DNA of 64,000 bases, from contig NW_024468575.1 in assembly GCF_001632365.1 (NCBI RefSeq), forward strand, positions 71,258-135,257, given 5' to 3'. A program made the position numbers and the translations under genes. Under the pieces are notes generated by a model. The model had not been told where the DNA came from. It worked only from the letters and a program-made list of their open reading frames with translations, and ran no database searches. This stretch comes from Laetiporus sulphureus 93-53. Taxonomy: Eukaryota; Basidiomycota; Agaricomycetes; Polyporales; Laetiporaceae. Shown here piece after piece: positions 21,574 through 34,663 of this stretch (position 1 is its first letter; every line of letters begins with the position of its first letter).

Positions 21574-24500
21574 TTACCCGCCCACCCCCATCTCCCTCCC
21601 AACCTGCTTCAAACAGTCCTTCACCAAACTCCTCGCATCCATCTCAACCGCGCGCCCCTCGCCCGCCCCATGCGCCCCATCTCTGCTCCAGCTTATAACG
21701 CTCCGCGTCCCCGGAGGCGTCGGGGTCTCTGTCGGTGTCTGTGGCTGGTCGGCGATGACCCACGCAGACGGCGTCTTGCGCGGGATCGCCACGATCTCGC
21801 ACAGCACGGGGTAAAAATGGAAGAGATGCGCCTTTGGCGAGCGCTTCACCGCGTCCGCGATCAGCTGTGCAGCCTCCAGCGACTGGTCGATCCCTGCTCC
21901 ACCCACCACCCACCAACCATCAGCACCAGCTCCTTGCAACAGAAATCACCTTGAGAACCGCGCACCTGGCTGCTCGATGCAGTGTTTTGAAGGGGAGTCG
22001 GACAGCGCCGCCCAGAGCGTGCCTGGCCACAGCTGCAGCGACAGCAGCTTCTGCAGTACGTAAAGCAGCTCCTCTTCGCGGACCCTACGAGATGAGATGG
22101 GGGATGAGCGTGAGACGCGTCGTCAAGCCGCGAACGTGGAGATGGAGATAGAGATGGTCACCTTGGGAATGGAAGGTTCCCGCGTAGTGCCTCGTCCGCA
22201 ACGTACGTCACCAGGGTCGAGCGGCAGCGCTCCAGCAGCGAGGATATGCTGAGCGTGGCCACCCGCCGCCGTGAGGGTATCCGGTCTGCCCGACACTGCA
22301 TGAGCACGCCTTCGTGTGCAGGAAAGAATTACGGTGCTGAACACACCTTTGGCTGTATCAGAGCAGATGAGGAACAGCAAGTCGAAACACCAATACGAGA
22401 ACCGCTCGCGCGGAAGTGTCCGCCCCGCCTCGGTGCTCCCCACCGCGAGCTCGGGGTCGCCGAACCGCTCTATCTTTTCAAATTCCTGCGACAGTCTCTT
22501 GCCCGAGCCTTCCGAGATCGACTTTGGTGAGGGCGGGAGATAGCTGTCCTCATCGCGCAGCCGGCTGCCCTGGCGCAGGATCCGCGCGAGCTGCAGAATG
22601 AGATAGTCCGGGATGCAGGCTTCCCCGAGATAGGGGATCACGTCGATCTCGAGCGCGGCGATCAGGGCGAGGTCAAAGTTCTCTTCTTCTTCTTGGACGT
22701 CAAGCGGGAAGCTGTCGGCGGGAGAGCTGAAGGATGGTTTCGATCAATCGTTAGCTGAAACGTGAGGATCTCGTCAGTGACGCGGCTCACTAGTCGGCTA
22801 AGATGCCTCCTCTGAAGGTGTCAACGATTTGCCGCCATATAGCTTCTCTTCTGTCATCGGGGATGCCTGCTCACGGATGTCAGCCACGGAGCGAAGTGTA
22901 TGAAACCGACGCTCACTTTCTCCGAGGGCTTGCATCTGTGGTCCACATTCTTTGACGATCTTGAGGAAGCTAGTCGTGGCTGTCTTCCATAGCGGAGGAT
23001 CTTTACCAAACTTTGACGGCGCAGGGCACTCATATTTCATCTTGATCGGTATGCCGTAAGCCTGCAAGCAAAATTAAGCAATCTCTGGCACGAGGTCCAC
23101 CACCGGACGCACCGAGAAAATTCTTTCAAGAGTCCCATCGACATACAATGTAGCTTGGTCCTTGAATCGCATGAACAGATTGACGAGCATCGGCATGACC
23201 TTCTTCGATAACCCGATGTAGGTCACCTGTTTAGGACCCATGCGCAACTGAGCTGAGCGAGCCGGGACCGATGAGGGCTTCGGCTCTGGGATGTCGAACG
23301 CTGCAAGGAACGGCAGTGTCACATATTCTGATAGGTCTCGTAGGACGAGAGATGAGGCTCCTGGTACATTGAGGTCGATAGTATCGATGACCTCCAAGAC
23401 GGCTCCCTATCGGTACATTTATATTGTTTACCTTGCAGAATGACAATCATCAGAAGCACATACCTGAACCGGGCTGAGTGCGTCCACATCAGGTCTGAAG
23501 TCCTGCGAATCCGGATACGTGAGGACACCTCCACGCGAGTTCAGTGCTACACGTCAAGGACAACGCCTGAGACAGCTCACCTTTGAGTATAGCCATAAGC
23601 CGCTCAAGCTGTTCTATGGCCCATTCGTGCTTGTGCACCGACTTTGCAACAGATCGCATGCTACGAATGACGTCCACAAACGCCATCAGGCTCTCCTGAG
23701 TGAACGGCCTGAAGGTCTCCTTCACCGATGACCGATTGACAGACCACTCAGAACCGCCCATCTGAACGGCTTCCCCCATCTCATCGCACGCACGCCAAAC
23801 TCTGTCCAATGCAGCCTCGGTTGCATTTGCGGCATCTTCGTTCACGTCGGCCAAGGCCCTAATCGCTTTATCCATACAGCGCACCGCTGTGGCACTCACA
23901 TCCCGATTGTCATGCAGCCATGAATCCCGGATGCGGCTGACGAAGACGTCCCAGGCATCAGCGAATGACGCCAGTGGCATGATCTTGGAGACGAGAAACT
24001 CATGGAATATGGAGCCGATGGACTGCAATGCGAGGATCTTCGACTCGTCCCACTGTTGATCAGCTGGTATGGGTCCAAAGTGCGCCGGTTCGCCAGATGC
24101 GGCTTGTCGGACGCCAGCCGTGATTGCGTCGAGGAGCGGGAACGTGATCTTCCATATGCATGCGTCCCATGTCTCTAGGCTGAGCGTGGCTCCGTAGAGC
24201 TGAAGCGTACGGAACAATGTCTGGATAGCGCCAACGCGCACTTCGGGTCGGGCATCCGTGCATAAGCCTAGGATCTCCGTCAAGAGGAACATCCACAATT
24301 CACTATACTCCGGCTCCTTGTCCGAATCTTTGCGCTTCGCCTGTATCGAGTCCGACACACCCCAAAGCAAGCTCTCCGCAGCGGTGAGAGCGATGTTGGT
24401 ATCTGCCTGTCGACCGAACTGGCCAAGAGTGCTGATGCATAGCCGGAGATGCTCAGGTGAAAGTGATGTCAGAGAATCACAAACCAAAGTCAGCGATTGA

Positions 24501-27500
24501 AAGGCGATCTTGACTAGCGTGTTGTATCCCTTCTCGCTTGTGTACGTGAGTGGCTGTGGGATTGTCTTTGAAGGCTCAGCCGTTGATGATGCACCTACTA
24601 CAGTCTCCACAGATAATGATGAGGGAAACGCGGGCCTGCAGACACTGCTCAGCATCTCGAAAATGGTTTCCCATCCTATGACGAGCGTATGTCCAGACGC
24701 CTGGAGGATCTGGTGAAGAGTCTCAAATCCCATCCGGCGCACCTCGATGGTCGAACTGTTCATCGCGATCCCGTCCGATATCACTTGTTGAGCAAGTACG
24801 TCCAATACGCGTCATTGTACTTTGGGCTGCAGGTCACCGGTGGTAGACAGATTTCTGGGAACCACGACGAGTATGTCATCGAGAACACGGGCAGCTTGGA
24901 CACGCACAGAACCAGGAGCAGTATGATTAAGAATGACAGATAAGAGATGTTCGGTGATAGGATCCCAGGCGACCTCGGGGGATCTATAGATGAGGCGATG
25001 AATGTTTAGAGTAGCTATTCCGCCCAGTTTGCTGATCCCAAAGTCGCCAGAGAGCTACAAATAACCAAGTAAGTACACGTCACTCGCGCATGAAAGAGTA
25101 ATTACCGGAGTCCGGAGCATCTGGAGCCCGCTAACCCTTCTGCGATGTGCCGAGTCGGAAGGTGGAGACAAAGTAGGACTGCTCGCCACATCATCTACTG
25201 ATTCAGAGTCACGAACCAACGTTTCGTTGTTCGACGATTGCATCTCAACCATTGCTGCGCTGAGTTTGCAAAGAGCATTGACAAAGTCCCGGAACGCATC
25301 ATCATCGAGATTCTTCGACGCATCAAAAAGGCGCTGAATCGCATGCTGCATGCTCTCCGGATCCAGATCAGCCAAAAGTGGGTGAGTGGCTGGCACTTGG
25401 CCCTGACTGCCACCTGAACCGCCAGCCGATGGCGATTGTGAATTACCTAATGAGCCTGTGCGGGCCACGGGCAACACGCCAGACCCTGGTCCGATGGTGG
25501 CACGTTTCGACGCAGATGGACGACCACCCTTCACCGACAGAACATAATCCGCATTTTGAAGCACTTCCAAAATGTTCAGCCAGCTATCGCCCAGACTGCC
25601 AGCAAGGAACAGCGCGCTACTAACGAGTACCTTAAGGCAAGCCATGTTACGCTCGGACAATCCCGGAGGTGTCAAAGGTGCAGACCCTGTAAGAGCGAGG
25701 CCAAGATTCTCTGAGAATGTACTGGCAGTGCTCCGAGGAGTGATGGGATCGCCATGTATCGAAAGGTGCGGGTAAGCGTCTAGGCTCGACAAGACCCCGA
25801 TGGGGATCGCCAGATGTGCGAGACTCGTGAAGAAGGCGTCGCGAGGTGTAGAAAGCCCGAGCATGCCTGAGACCGTAGTAAGCGCTTGGTAACTTGCTAG
25901 GACGTCTACGAAGAGTTCGTCGGAGAGATTGGTCGAAATCAGGAAGGAAAGCGCTGCAAGAAATGCAGGCCATCCGCTCTCTACCATGTCGTGGACGGTG
26001 CGAAGTGGTTTCGCATATGGTTCCTCGGCGGGAATTGCGTCAATGTTCAACGCAGGGGGTGCACGCACGACAGGCTCGCCTGCAGCGCGGGGACGCTGAA
26101 GCATAATCGTGTTGTACAGAGGCCCTGTAAACGCCGAGAAGCCCTCGCAAAGTGCGACGAGACACTGAACTCCGAGCAGATAGATGTACGATTCTGGAAT
26201 CCCCGGGGAATCCGCTTTGTCAAGTTGATCGATGCTGTAACATTTTATGCCACATTAGTAGCCGCTAACTGGGTCGTTGCTTACTCGCACAACCCACCAT
26301 TGCAGCTTCATCGCTGATCCTTGCATACTGAGCCCAACCTCAGAGCCCATCATGCTTGCAACACCTGATACCGTAGCGCTCGCAGCATTTGCGACCATTC
26401 CAGCCACGCCGCCGACATCCAAGCCATATGCACTAAGATCTGAACTTGACCCACTGCCTGTAGGCACGCCGACACCGTACATCTCTGTGCACACTCCAAG
26501 AAGGTCGGGCTTCTCGGTCACGAGGCGCTTCAGTGCTGTGACGAGGGATGTGAAGATTTTCGAACCCTCAGCCTCTGCGTCGTAACGTTCCCAGATCTTA
26601 CGCATCAGCTCGGCATCACTGCAAAGTCTAGGAGAAAGTTGTGCGTCAGTAGTCGACTGTCCAGGCAATCAACTCACCCTCTCATCACCTCCATTGAGAG
26701 TACACGCATCCACAAAGGACGCGGCCCATGTGGGTGAGCGTGATCGATTTGGTCACCATCGGTCCCGTCCGCGCTCACAATCCTGATGAGCAGCATGAGG
26801 AAGACTTCGGACTCAGTCTTGAGCTCGAGGGAGAACTGCTTTAGCAGCAGGAAAACAACTCGCGTCGCACGCAGGGTGAGGGGAAAGTTTGGCCGGTCCG
26901 ATAAAGCTTTGAGCAGTAAAGGAGAAAGATGGTGCTGTAGGAGTTGTAGAAGCTCGTCATGCTGCAAGCAGTTAAATCACTGCTTCTCTATCAGAAATCG
27001 CACAACAAATACCTTTCGAAAGAGATCATGATAGTTCGTCAGCACGCTCTCGATGAGCTCCAGCGCAAAGGTCTTTCGTAGCACATTCAGCTTTAAAAAG
27101 TGAGGATGTTCAGCGTTCGCTAGCAAGCACAGGTCCTGGAATACAGCAAAGGCATCGAGAGCAGATGGGCCGAGAGCCTTGGTCTTGCCATTCGGAAGAG
27201 TCGTCTCTGTCATTGAGCTGACTTCAACCTCGTCTCGGTGGTCCTCGTCCACGACTTTGTCCACGACAAACATAACCAATTGTCGGAGAGTCGCGGCAGC
27301 AGTTGACGATACGACCGCTATGCGCGATTCCTGGAGCTTGAAGCATAGCAGGAGAGCCTACGTTGACTTATCAGTTGTGTCTATGCTTCCGCATTTCGCG
27401 GGTACACACGTCACCCAGTAGTTCGCTATGAACAGCCGGGAAGTTGGTGATGAGCGAGAGTAGGGTTTGCAGTATGCGCAGCTGTATATCGACTCCCTGG

Positions 27501-28004
27501 TTCATGCAGTCGTTCATAGTAGTGACGATGAGCGGTACGGCGCTCTGCGGTACCGCCTTCAGCGCAATGAGGCGTTGAAGCGACCCCAGGGAAATAGCGA
27601 CGACTATCGCATTCTTCGTGGCGCATCCCATGAAGACGGGACGGAGGAGATCGTCCGATTGAGGTCCATCTTTTGAAGAGAAATGAGATCATCCTGCCTC
27701 CGGCGAAAGTAGCATCGTACCTGACGCTAAATGGATAGTGGCCTGTTCTGGTGATGAGCGTAGAATAGCAAGGGATTTCTCTGCAGCCTAAACCAAGTCG
27801 AAGATGTGATCAGCAACGTGGACGCGATCCACAGTCGGAAGTCGCAGCAGTGAATCAGACAAATACCTCGCGGACGTCGGGGTGCTTCCGGCGCGTCTCA
27901 CTAGCGAGCGACTAGACAAAAGGGACCCGGTTAAATGTACAGTATGTGCCCCGCGAAATCCGACGCACCTGCAGCTCCGTTACCAGAAATGTGAGGGAAC
28001 TCAT
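21574..28004 (-). CDS. MON2: MON2, Golgi/endosome trafficking scaffold
   Basis: Large multi-exon gene. Exon 1 (27969-28004) and exon 2 (27867-27911) read MSSLTFLVTELQ and SLASETRRKHPDVRE, the classic MON2 N-terminus; exon 3 continues AAEKSLAILRSSPEQ. The next exons give the DCB/HUS-type helices (FMGCATKNAIVVAISLGSLQ, LQTLLSLITNFPAVH, VMFVVDKVVDEDHRD). The middle (24805-26104) is helical repeat, including MDVLAQQVISDGIAMNSS, and the last exons (21574-22641) hold IPYLGEACIPDYLILQLARI and SLEAAQLIADAVKRSPKAHL. MON2 is related to Sec7-type Arf-GEFs but lacks the catalytic Sec7 domain; with Dopey and a flippase it supports endosome-to-Golgi recycling. No disabling change was seen. Internal exon edges were not all fixed. 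Confidence 0.88.
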
Positions 28005-28299
28005 GGTATCCGGTCTTAACGCGTACAAGTTACCGCGAGCGGATCAGCACTGTCGGCAGAAGTGATCTTGTCCGCACGCCTTTCACGATTAGCCCACTGA
28101 TTGTAATTTTAGCTTTCATGCGCGATGGACCGCTGGATGTAGCGAACAAACCGAAGGTGGCCGCCGGCCAACGTGTCCCAATGACGACTTATCGACCGTT
28201 ATCCCCATATTTGCAATTTCAGGATGCGACGTAACAGCCCATAATTCGACCTAACTTAACACGTGACAATTTCTTCCCTAACGTTCGACTCCCGGAACG
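28005..28299. promoter_or_regulatory. Shared divergent promoter, MON2 / bromodomain gene
   Basis: The start codons are 295 bp apart in head-to-head orientation, so both promoters lie here. No TATA box stands out, as is common for fungal housekeeping genes. Confidence 0.5.
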
Positions 28300-30801
28300 A
28301 TGGACGACGCTCTCGATTCTCCTTCATCATCTCACTCCCACAATGCCAGCGGAAGCGGAGGCAGTGGCCTGCGACTCGTTCTCCCATCTCTCAAGACAGT
28401 ACAGGCATTAAAGAACAAGAAAAGCCGGAAAAGCCTCACCAGTCCGTACGATGACGGCAAGGTGCAGAAGATCCCTCGGCCGCCAAAGCTCAAGCCGCTG
28501 AAGGAGGTGCTCACGAAACTCATCGCGCAGATCAAAAAGTGAGCACTCTGCGCATAGCCTTTAGGGTATTTTCTGAATTTTCGGGGTGTTAGGAAAGATG
28601 ATTATGCATTTTTCTTGCAACCAGTGGATGTCTCGCAGGTCCCCGGTTACATGGATGTGATTCAACGACCTATGGATCTAGGCACGATGTCTCACAAGAT
28701 CCAGCGCGGAAGATATCGATCACTGGAGGAGTTTGCGGTGCGCGGAGTGCCATTTTTTTGTCAATAGCGCTTCTGATCCCTCCGCAGGACGACATCCGGC
28801 TGGTCACCACGAACGCAAAGACATTCAACCCGCCCGGCACGATCTACTATACTGAAGCGGAGAAGATAGAGGCCTTTGCCCTCGAGCACATCGCAAAGGC
28901 GTCCGCCAGCGTGATCGAGTACGAGACGGATTGGAATATCGAGATCGAGGGGGACCACGAAGCGCAGGACAATCGCACGCCAATGGACGTCGACGACAGG
29001 GCGTCCACTGCATCTGCACCCACTCCCGCTACTGCGTCGACGATCGCACATCCCCGCCGGCGGGCTGCCGCAGCGGCAGGTACACGGAAGCTGCCAGGCG
29101 CCCTGTCGGAGACCCTTGAGGATGACGGTGGACTGCCTGGTGCGAAGGATGGCCTGGGCGCGTTCCCGCCGGGCTCGGACTGGGCAGAATTGATGCTGGC
29201 GCTCAAGTTGCGAGGTGGGTGGCGTTCCGCTCACAAGTGACTGATTGCTCATTAGCCATACAGGCAAGCGACACAGAACGAAGAAGGAGCGATTGCGGAT
29301 GGAGAAGGGAGGCCCGCCGTATCGAGCAGACGGCAGCCTCGACTACGCTGAACGTGAGCAGCATACATCCTATATGATGTGAGGAAAGCTAACACCCCGC
29401 AGTGGACAACCCATTTTCTGTCCTCTCCTTTTTCGCCCCCGAGTATCCTTCACGACCACTCCTCACCCCACTCTTCCCCTCTTTCCGACCCTCCGATCGT
29501 CCTGGCGCACCCTATCCATCCCCGGTGAACCTCCCTGCCTCGCCCACCGCACCGGTCCCCGTCCCCTCCACGCTGAAGATCTCTGCCAGGTCCCGCACAC
29601 GCGCGACTCGGCGACACTGGACGATCATCCGTAATGCGCCTGCGCGCAGCCGCGCGCGTGAGCGGGACAACGAGGGCGAGTCTCCGCCCGGCCGAGAGCC
29701 TGCGGCGGTGGACTTTGGCGTGTATGCGACGCTGATGGGTGAGCTCGCGAAGCAGAGGCAGGTCAAGGACATAGCGAAGGAGTTCAACTCGGAGGAGAAG
29801 GTGTGTGAGGCAATACGGGAGAGTATCGAGGCGAGCACGGCAGAAGGCTATCCAATGGATGTGCAGATGGGTGGTGCGGAGGGTGCAGGAGAAGAGTACT
29901 GGAGGGGCAAGGACGCGGAGGCGGAGGAGTATCTGCGGGACGTTGTCTACGGAGGTGTAGACGGACTTGCGTACGTGCGGAGTCTCGCAGAGTTCGTCAG
30001 ACCGCCCGAGGACCTCGTAAGCTTCTACATCTGGTATCCTAGGCATTGACGAATTGACTCGCACAGGAGGAAACCCGCAAACCACTGAACAAGGCTCTGG
30101 GTATGCCGCTTGCCGCATACGTCGACACGCACATCCTCGAGCCGCTCACCGGCGGACGGCATCGGCTCCTCTGCGAGGCCGCACGCCGGCTAGACGACCC
30201 CGCCTTCCACGCATCGCCTCAAGTTCTCCTACAGCTATCCCTCTCCGCACATCTCTACCCTCACATCGCGCACAATCTCTCCCAGCTGCAGGCCGCTTTA
30301 GGCGTGCAGATCGACATGACGCCCTTGATCCGTGCGCCAGAGGAGCTCTACCGCGTCGAGGAGGCGTGGGATGGACGTGCGGTGATGGAGGCGAGGAGAC
30401 AGGCGGAGGAGGAGGAGCGTGCGGCGGGTGCCGGCAGCGCGATGGAATACCTGCAGTATGCAATCGAGCAGAACCAGGAGGGCGTGACGGCGGGGACGGA
30501 AGTTCAGGAGGACGCGGCTCTGCTACAATACATACTCGACCGCTCGGCAGATGCAATCGACGAGATCGCAAGGCGGCGTGGGGCCCCAGACAGCGCGAAG
30601 GTGGAGAACTCGACGGAAGGCGCGACCTCGGAGCCAGCGACGAAGACGGAGAGCGGCGAAGACGAGGATCCTCGTATGCGGCAGCTTCGGCTGAACCTGC
30701 TCGCGCTGGCAAAGCGGGCACCGCTGGACCAGATCGCAAAGCTCCCGCCGGAGCTGGTGCCGGAGCGCCTGCGTACGGTCGTGCCTACCATGGATTCGTG
30801 A
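28300..30801 (+). CDS. Bromodomain protein of the BRD7/BRD9 type
   Basis: Six exons: 28300-28538, 28593-28737, 28788-29214, 29264-29353, 29403-30016, 30067-30801, all with GT-AG introns and fitting phases. The bromodomain spans about residues 60-165: LKEVLTKLIAQIKKKDDYAF, then PVDVSQVPGYMDVIQRPMDL, GTMSHKIQRGRYRSLEEF and DDIRLVTTNAKTFNPPGTIY. The acetyl-lysine-binding Asn is the N of TFN. MDLGTM and the NPPGTIYY stretch resemble BRD7/BRD9, subunits of SWI/SNF-type remodelers. The rest is low-complexity linker, then a conserved helical C-terminal region (PLNKALGMPLAAYVDTHILE on) not recognised as a named domain. Expected role: reading acetylated histones in a chromatin-remodelling complex. Confidence 0.85.
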
Positions 30802-31233
30802 ACTGATCGGTGTATGCTATATCGTGGTGTAGAGCTCTGGATTGTAATTCTTACGGTCCGCTTGCCATAGAGCTGCAGGATGTCACATATCTGCAATGTA
30901 TGCTCTGCCGAGTATATCGGCTGCAGCGGTTTGGAACGCACATGCATCGCATTCGTTAATATTGGTTCGCACTGTCTTTTTGCTTGCCATCGCTTAAGAT
31001 ACGGACGTCATCGACACGAGGCTATCGTTGAGCATATATCAATCTCAACCGCTTCACACACGTATCTCCTAACAGCAAATTCACAGCAAGAAATGATTAC
31101 GAAGGCACCGGTGCCGGGCAGAATAAATTACATTACCAACACGACATACACTTTTACACGTACATATGAACAGAAATGCTGTAGATCTAAGCATCTCACC
31201 GTCTATATATCATCCGGCCGAACAACATCAGCT
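30802..31233. other. Tail-to-tail spacer
   Basis: A 432 bp convergent spacer between the bromodomain and mannosyltransferase genes, moderately AT-rich. No gene or repeat seen. Confidence 0.4.
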
Positions 31234-33073
31234 CTACTGAATGCGGTCCCACTGCCGCATACACGAGTAGCCATCATAATCTACAAAGCAAAAGCACGAT
31301 CAGCACGCCCTATCACACACCGAGTACAAAATGTCAAGGGCAGCGGTACTCACCGAAACTCCTCCCAGTATCACACGAGCAGTGCCCGCGCTCCCATGCG
31401 CCGGGCCCACGCGGGCAATGCGTGTACGGATTGTGCTCATACCCAATCTCGTCGAAAAAGTGGATCTGGTCCTTCCGCGCGAACAGTGCCGCTGCGATAC
31501 TGTGCACTGGTGCGTCGCCCCAGCGCTAGCGGCGGCGAGGACAGGCGAGATAGTGGTAGAGTGAGAGTTGGCATGTCAAACACGGAAACATCGGATTCTG
31601 CGTACCTCATAGTAGAACCCGCCCTTCGAATCTAAGAAATCAAAGTACGTCGAATACGCCTCTCCGCGCCAAAAGTCCATGCTCGCGATCTCAAGGTTGC
31701 TCCAGACTGTCCGCTCAACGGCGTCATCACCAAGGATTAGACTCGAAACAAGTGGGCTTACAATGGCAGAGGTTGTATGTATTCCCGTTGTTATCGGAGA
31801 GATAGCCCATCGCGTTGTTCGGAGAGACGTACTCGGGGTGCAGACGCATGAACTCTAGTGCGCGCGGCGGATCAGGTCGTGCAAACAGGCAGGGAAGGGG
31901 AGGAAAGGAAGAGCCACGCACCTTTGATCGTCTCCCAGAGTGTCGGGATTGTCGCCTCGTATTCATACATGGTGATCGTAAAGCCTGAGACGCGAAAACC
32001 GCTCGTCAACCGCTGTCTTCACGCCCTGCCCTGCATAGAAATCCGAGGTGCGCACCATAAACCTTATCATTGTCCTCCATGTACACGAACGGATCAAACT
32101 CGATGTCGCAGTGGAAGTGCACGTCAGGCCTAGACGCACGACCAATCCAATGAGACGAACACAGCACAACATGTGAGGAGGCAACGCACTCGACTCGCCA
32201 GTACCACTTGTACTGCTGCAGGAGCGGGTGACGATAAAAGAACTACACGGGCGATGGTCAGGCGACGGGAGTTGAGGGCGGAGAGCGGGCTCGACGCACC
32301 CCTGAGTTGAAGCGGCACATATTGCGGTACCTGCGTCGCATTGACTCACCTCCCCGACGTGAACAGCATCAAAACAGTACTCACGAGACACTCCCTGCAG
32401 GATGGACATGTCAGTTTATAAGGCACGCGCGCGACAAGGGTGGTGCGCACCGCCATAGATGATATTGTTCTCCACCATCTTGTCCCTGCTCTCCCGGGCC
32501 CTATCCTCGTCTATCCAGTCAGGCTGGACCCAATGCTCGCGAGGAACCAAGCCAAACGACACAGGGCCCGACACGACGTTGCTTATCCGTCTATCCGCCG
32601 CCCATCAGCACCAGACGCAACGAGCCTCAACACCCACGTACCTCTTGAACTCATCCGAAAACTCCTCATCGTTCAGAAACACCCAGGGGTAGCGATACCG
32701 GCGGTTGAACCTATCCTCCAGCTCGCGCACGCTGCGCATCGCCCCGTCAAGATCGCTATTCCGCGCGAGCATGAGCATCGTCGCGTTCGCGCGCCGGGAG
32801 ACGTTGTACGGCGTCGGCTCGAGCTCATGATAGAAATAATCGTCGGGGATGCTATCGAGTGCGTCGTTGGAGCCCCACGAGAGTTTGGCGGCTATTTGTG
32901 AGAGGGACGTGGCACGACCGTAGTCCTCGTGGGTGAAGCTCAGGATGGAGTGGATGCCGAGCTGTGGGGTGTTAGCCACGAGAGCAGCGAAAAGTAGAGC
33001 GGAGCCGGAGACGCACGACGAGAAGGAGGACGAGGAGCACGTAGCGCGTGGAGGTTGTTAGCTTGAGCAGCAT
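31234..33073 (-). CDS. Golgi alpha-1,2-mannosyltransferase, KRE2/KTR family (GT15)
   Basis: Exon 1 (ATG 33071-33073) encodes MLLKLTTSTRYVLLVLLLV, a short signal anchor of a type II membrane protein; an intron GTGCGT...CACAG leads to LGIHSILSFTHEDYGRA. Later exons give RRANATMLMLARNSDLDGAM, RYRYPWVFLNDEEFSDEF, MVENNIIYGG, PDVHFHCDIEFDPFVYMED, MEYEAT-like tail and YNLCHFWSNFEIASMDFWRG, ending FFDEIGYEHNPYTHCPRGPG and a last small exon DYDGYSCMRQWDRIQ. These are hallmarks of GT15 enzymes, which add alpha-1,2-mannose from GDP-mannose to N- and O-glycans in the Golgi. About eight exons. Its 5' end is duplicated beyond the N gap by an assembly fault, so only this copy is real. Confidence 0.88.
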
Positions 33074-33862
33074 CGTGCTATTTTGAGTGGTCGCGACCGG
33101 CGGACACGTTACGGCGCTTCGGCGGTGCGGAGGATCGGCAGATTTGGGCAACGTGGTGGGAATGCGATAGCCAGAGGACGTGCAAGAGTCAAAGACGAAT
33201 GTTACGAACCCGAGTACGTGTTGGAAGTCCTACGGACTTGTATGTTCAGTAGGACGCGGACTTAGTAGTTTCAGTGCGCGTTCGCTTACATAATCACGTA
33301 GCTATGTCGCGNNNNNNNNNNNNNNNNNNNNNNNNNNNNNNNNNNNNNNNNNNNNNNNNNNNNNNNNNNNNNNNNNNNNNNNNNNNNNNNNNNNNNNNNN
33401 NNNNNNNNNNNGCGTCGTTGGAGCCCCACGAGAGTTTGGCGGCTATTTGTGAGAGGGACGTGGCACGACCGTAGTCCTCGTGGGTGAAGCTCAGGATGGA
33501 GTGGATGCCGAGCTGTGGGGTGTTAGCCACGAGAGCAGCGAAAAGTAGAGCGGAGCCGGAGACGCACGACGAGAAGGAGGACGAGGAGCACGTAGCGCGT
33601 GGAGGTTGTTAGCTTGAGCAGCATCGTGCTATTTTGAGTGGTCGCGACCGGCGGACACGTTACGGCGCTTCGGCGGTGCGGAGGATCGGCAGATTTGGGC
33701 AACGTGGTGGGAATGCGATAGCCAGAGGACGTGCAAGAGTCAAAGACGAATGTTACGAACCCGAGTACGTGTTGGAAGTCCTACGGACTTGTATGTTCAG
33801 TAGGACGCGGACTTAGTAGTTTCAGTGCGCGTTCGCTTACATAATCACGTAGCTATGTCGCG
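32861..33862. other. Assembly fault: 451 bp contig overlap duplicated around a 100-N gap
   Basis: Bases 32861-33311 and 33412-33862 appear identical along their full 451 bp, and the 100 N (33312-33411) sit exactly between. This is what unmerged overlapping contig ends give. The second copy repeats the 5' end and promoter of the mannosyltransferase gene. Confidence 0.95.
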
Positions 33863-33882
33863 CCTGAGCGCTTTTGTCACCT

Positions 33883-34052
33883 CAGCACTCGCTTTATTCA
33901 TTCGAGGCTGAGGTGAGCACTATGGACTCTATATCTATGTTTTTTACTCACATATTGTAGTCACTCTTTACTTCCGTGTCCTACAGGTATTTTATACAGC
34001 ACTCGCTTTATTCATTCGAGGCTGAGTCACTCTTTACTTCCGTGTCCTACAG
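33883..34052 (+). repeat. Tandem duplication, one copy with and one without a 48-nt intron-like insert
   Basis: A 30-nt block (33883-33912) and a 26-nt block (33961-33986) are separated by 48 nt that begin GTGAGC, contain TACTCAC and end TTGTAG. After a 10-nt spacer both blocks recur joined without the 48 nt (33997-34026 and 34027-34052), with no mismatch seen. Confidence 0.9.
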
Positions 34053-34663
34053 CCCTCGTAAATTTTCACCTCGGACAATAGTACGAAGACACAGGACGAA
34101 CAGGGATGAAAGCCACTGGCAGGACGGAGTAAAATGGCGGACAGCCACCGACGCGCCCGCCGCTGCTGCGCACCCGTCCGCCGTCATGGAAATAACATCA
34201 GCACATCGCGGATAACGCCAAGCGCCCATATTGCGCCACCACGTCTTGAACGTCCGAGCTGTGAGGTTAGCAATTAATACCTCCCTACACACTCGCGGAG
34301 AACTCACTAGACACTATGTCAAAAGATGCATCTACAGATCTAGATAACTTCTCCGTGCTTGTATACGCTAAAAATGCTCGCATAGCGGACACGCTGACCT
34401 ACAGTTGAAGAATCTGTAGCAGAGGCAGAGAACGAGGTCGAGCTGGGGGGAAAGCATGACTAGACGTAGAGCGTGGAGACGATATCTTATATATGCGCGA
34501 GCAATAAGGTTCAGATCACGGAAGGACATGACAGCTTTCGTTCTTGCACCGTGGCCACTGCGAGAAGTCCAAATTGGGCAGAGGCATTGCCTTACATGGA
34601 ATGCTGTGATGGTGGCGGCAGGGAATTTCCGACAGGTTGTTCTCGAACAGGCATGGGAGAGCC
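34053..34663. other. Intergenic stretch, no gene supported
   Basis: Short frames on both strands without recognisable domains. Possibly part of the region upstream of the mannosyltransferase gene; no repeat identified. Confidence 0.4.

Noticed and set aside
28761..29267. Antisense frame across the bromodomain gene
   Set aside because: No domain; mirrors a GC-rich coding exon.
33294..33530. Second mannosyltransferase N-terminus across the N gap
   Set aside because: Product of the duplicated contig overlap.
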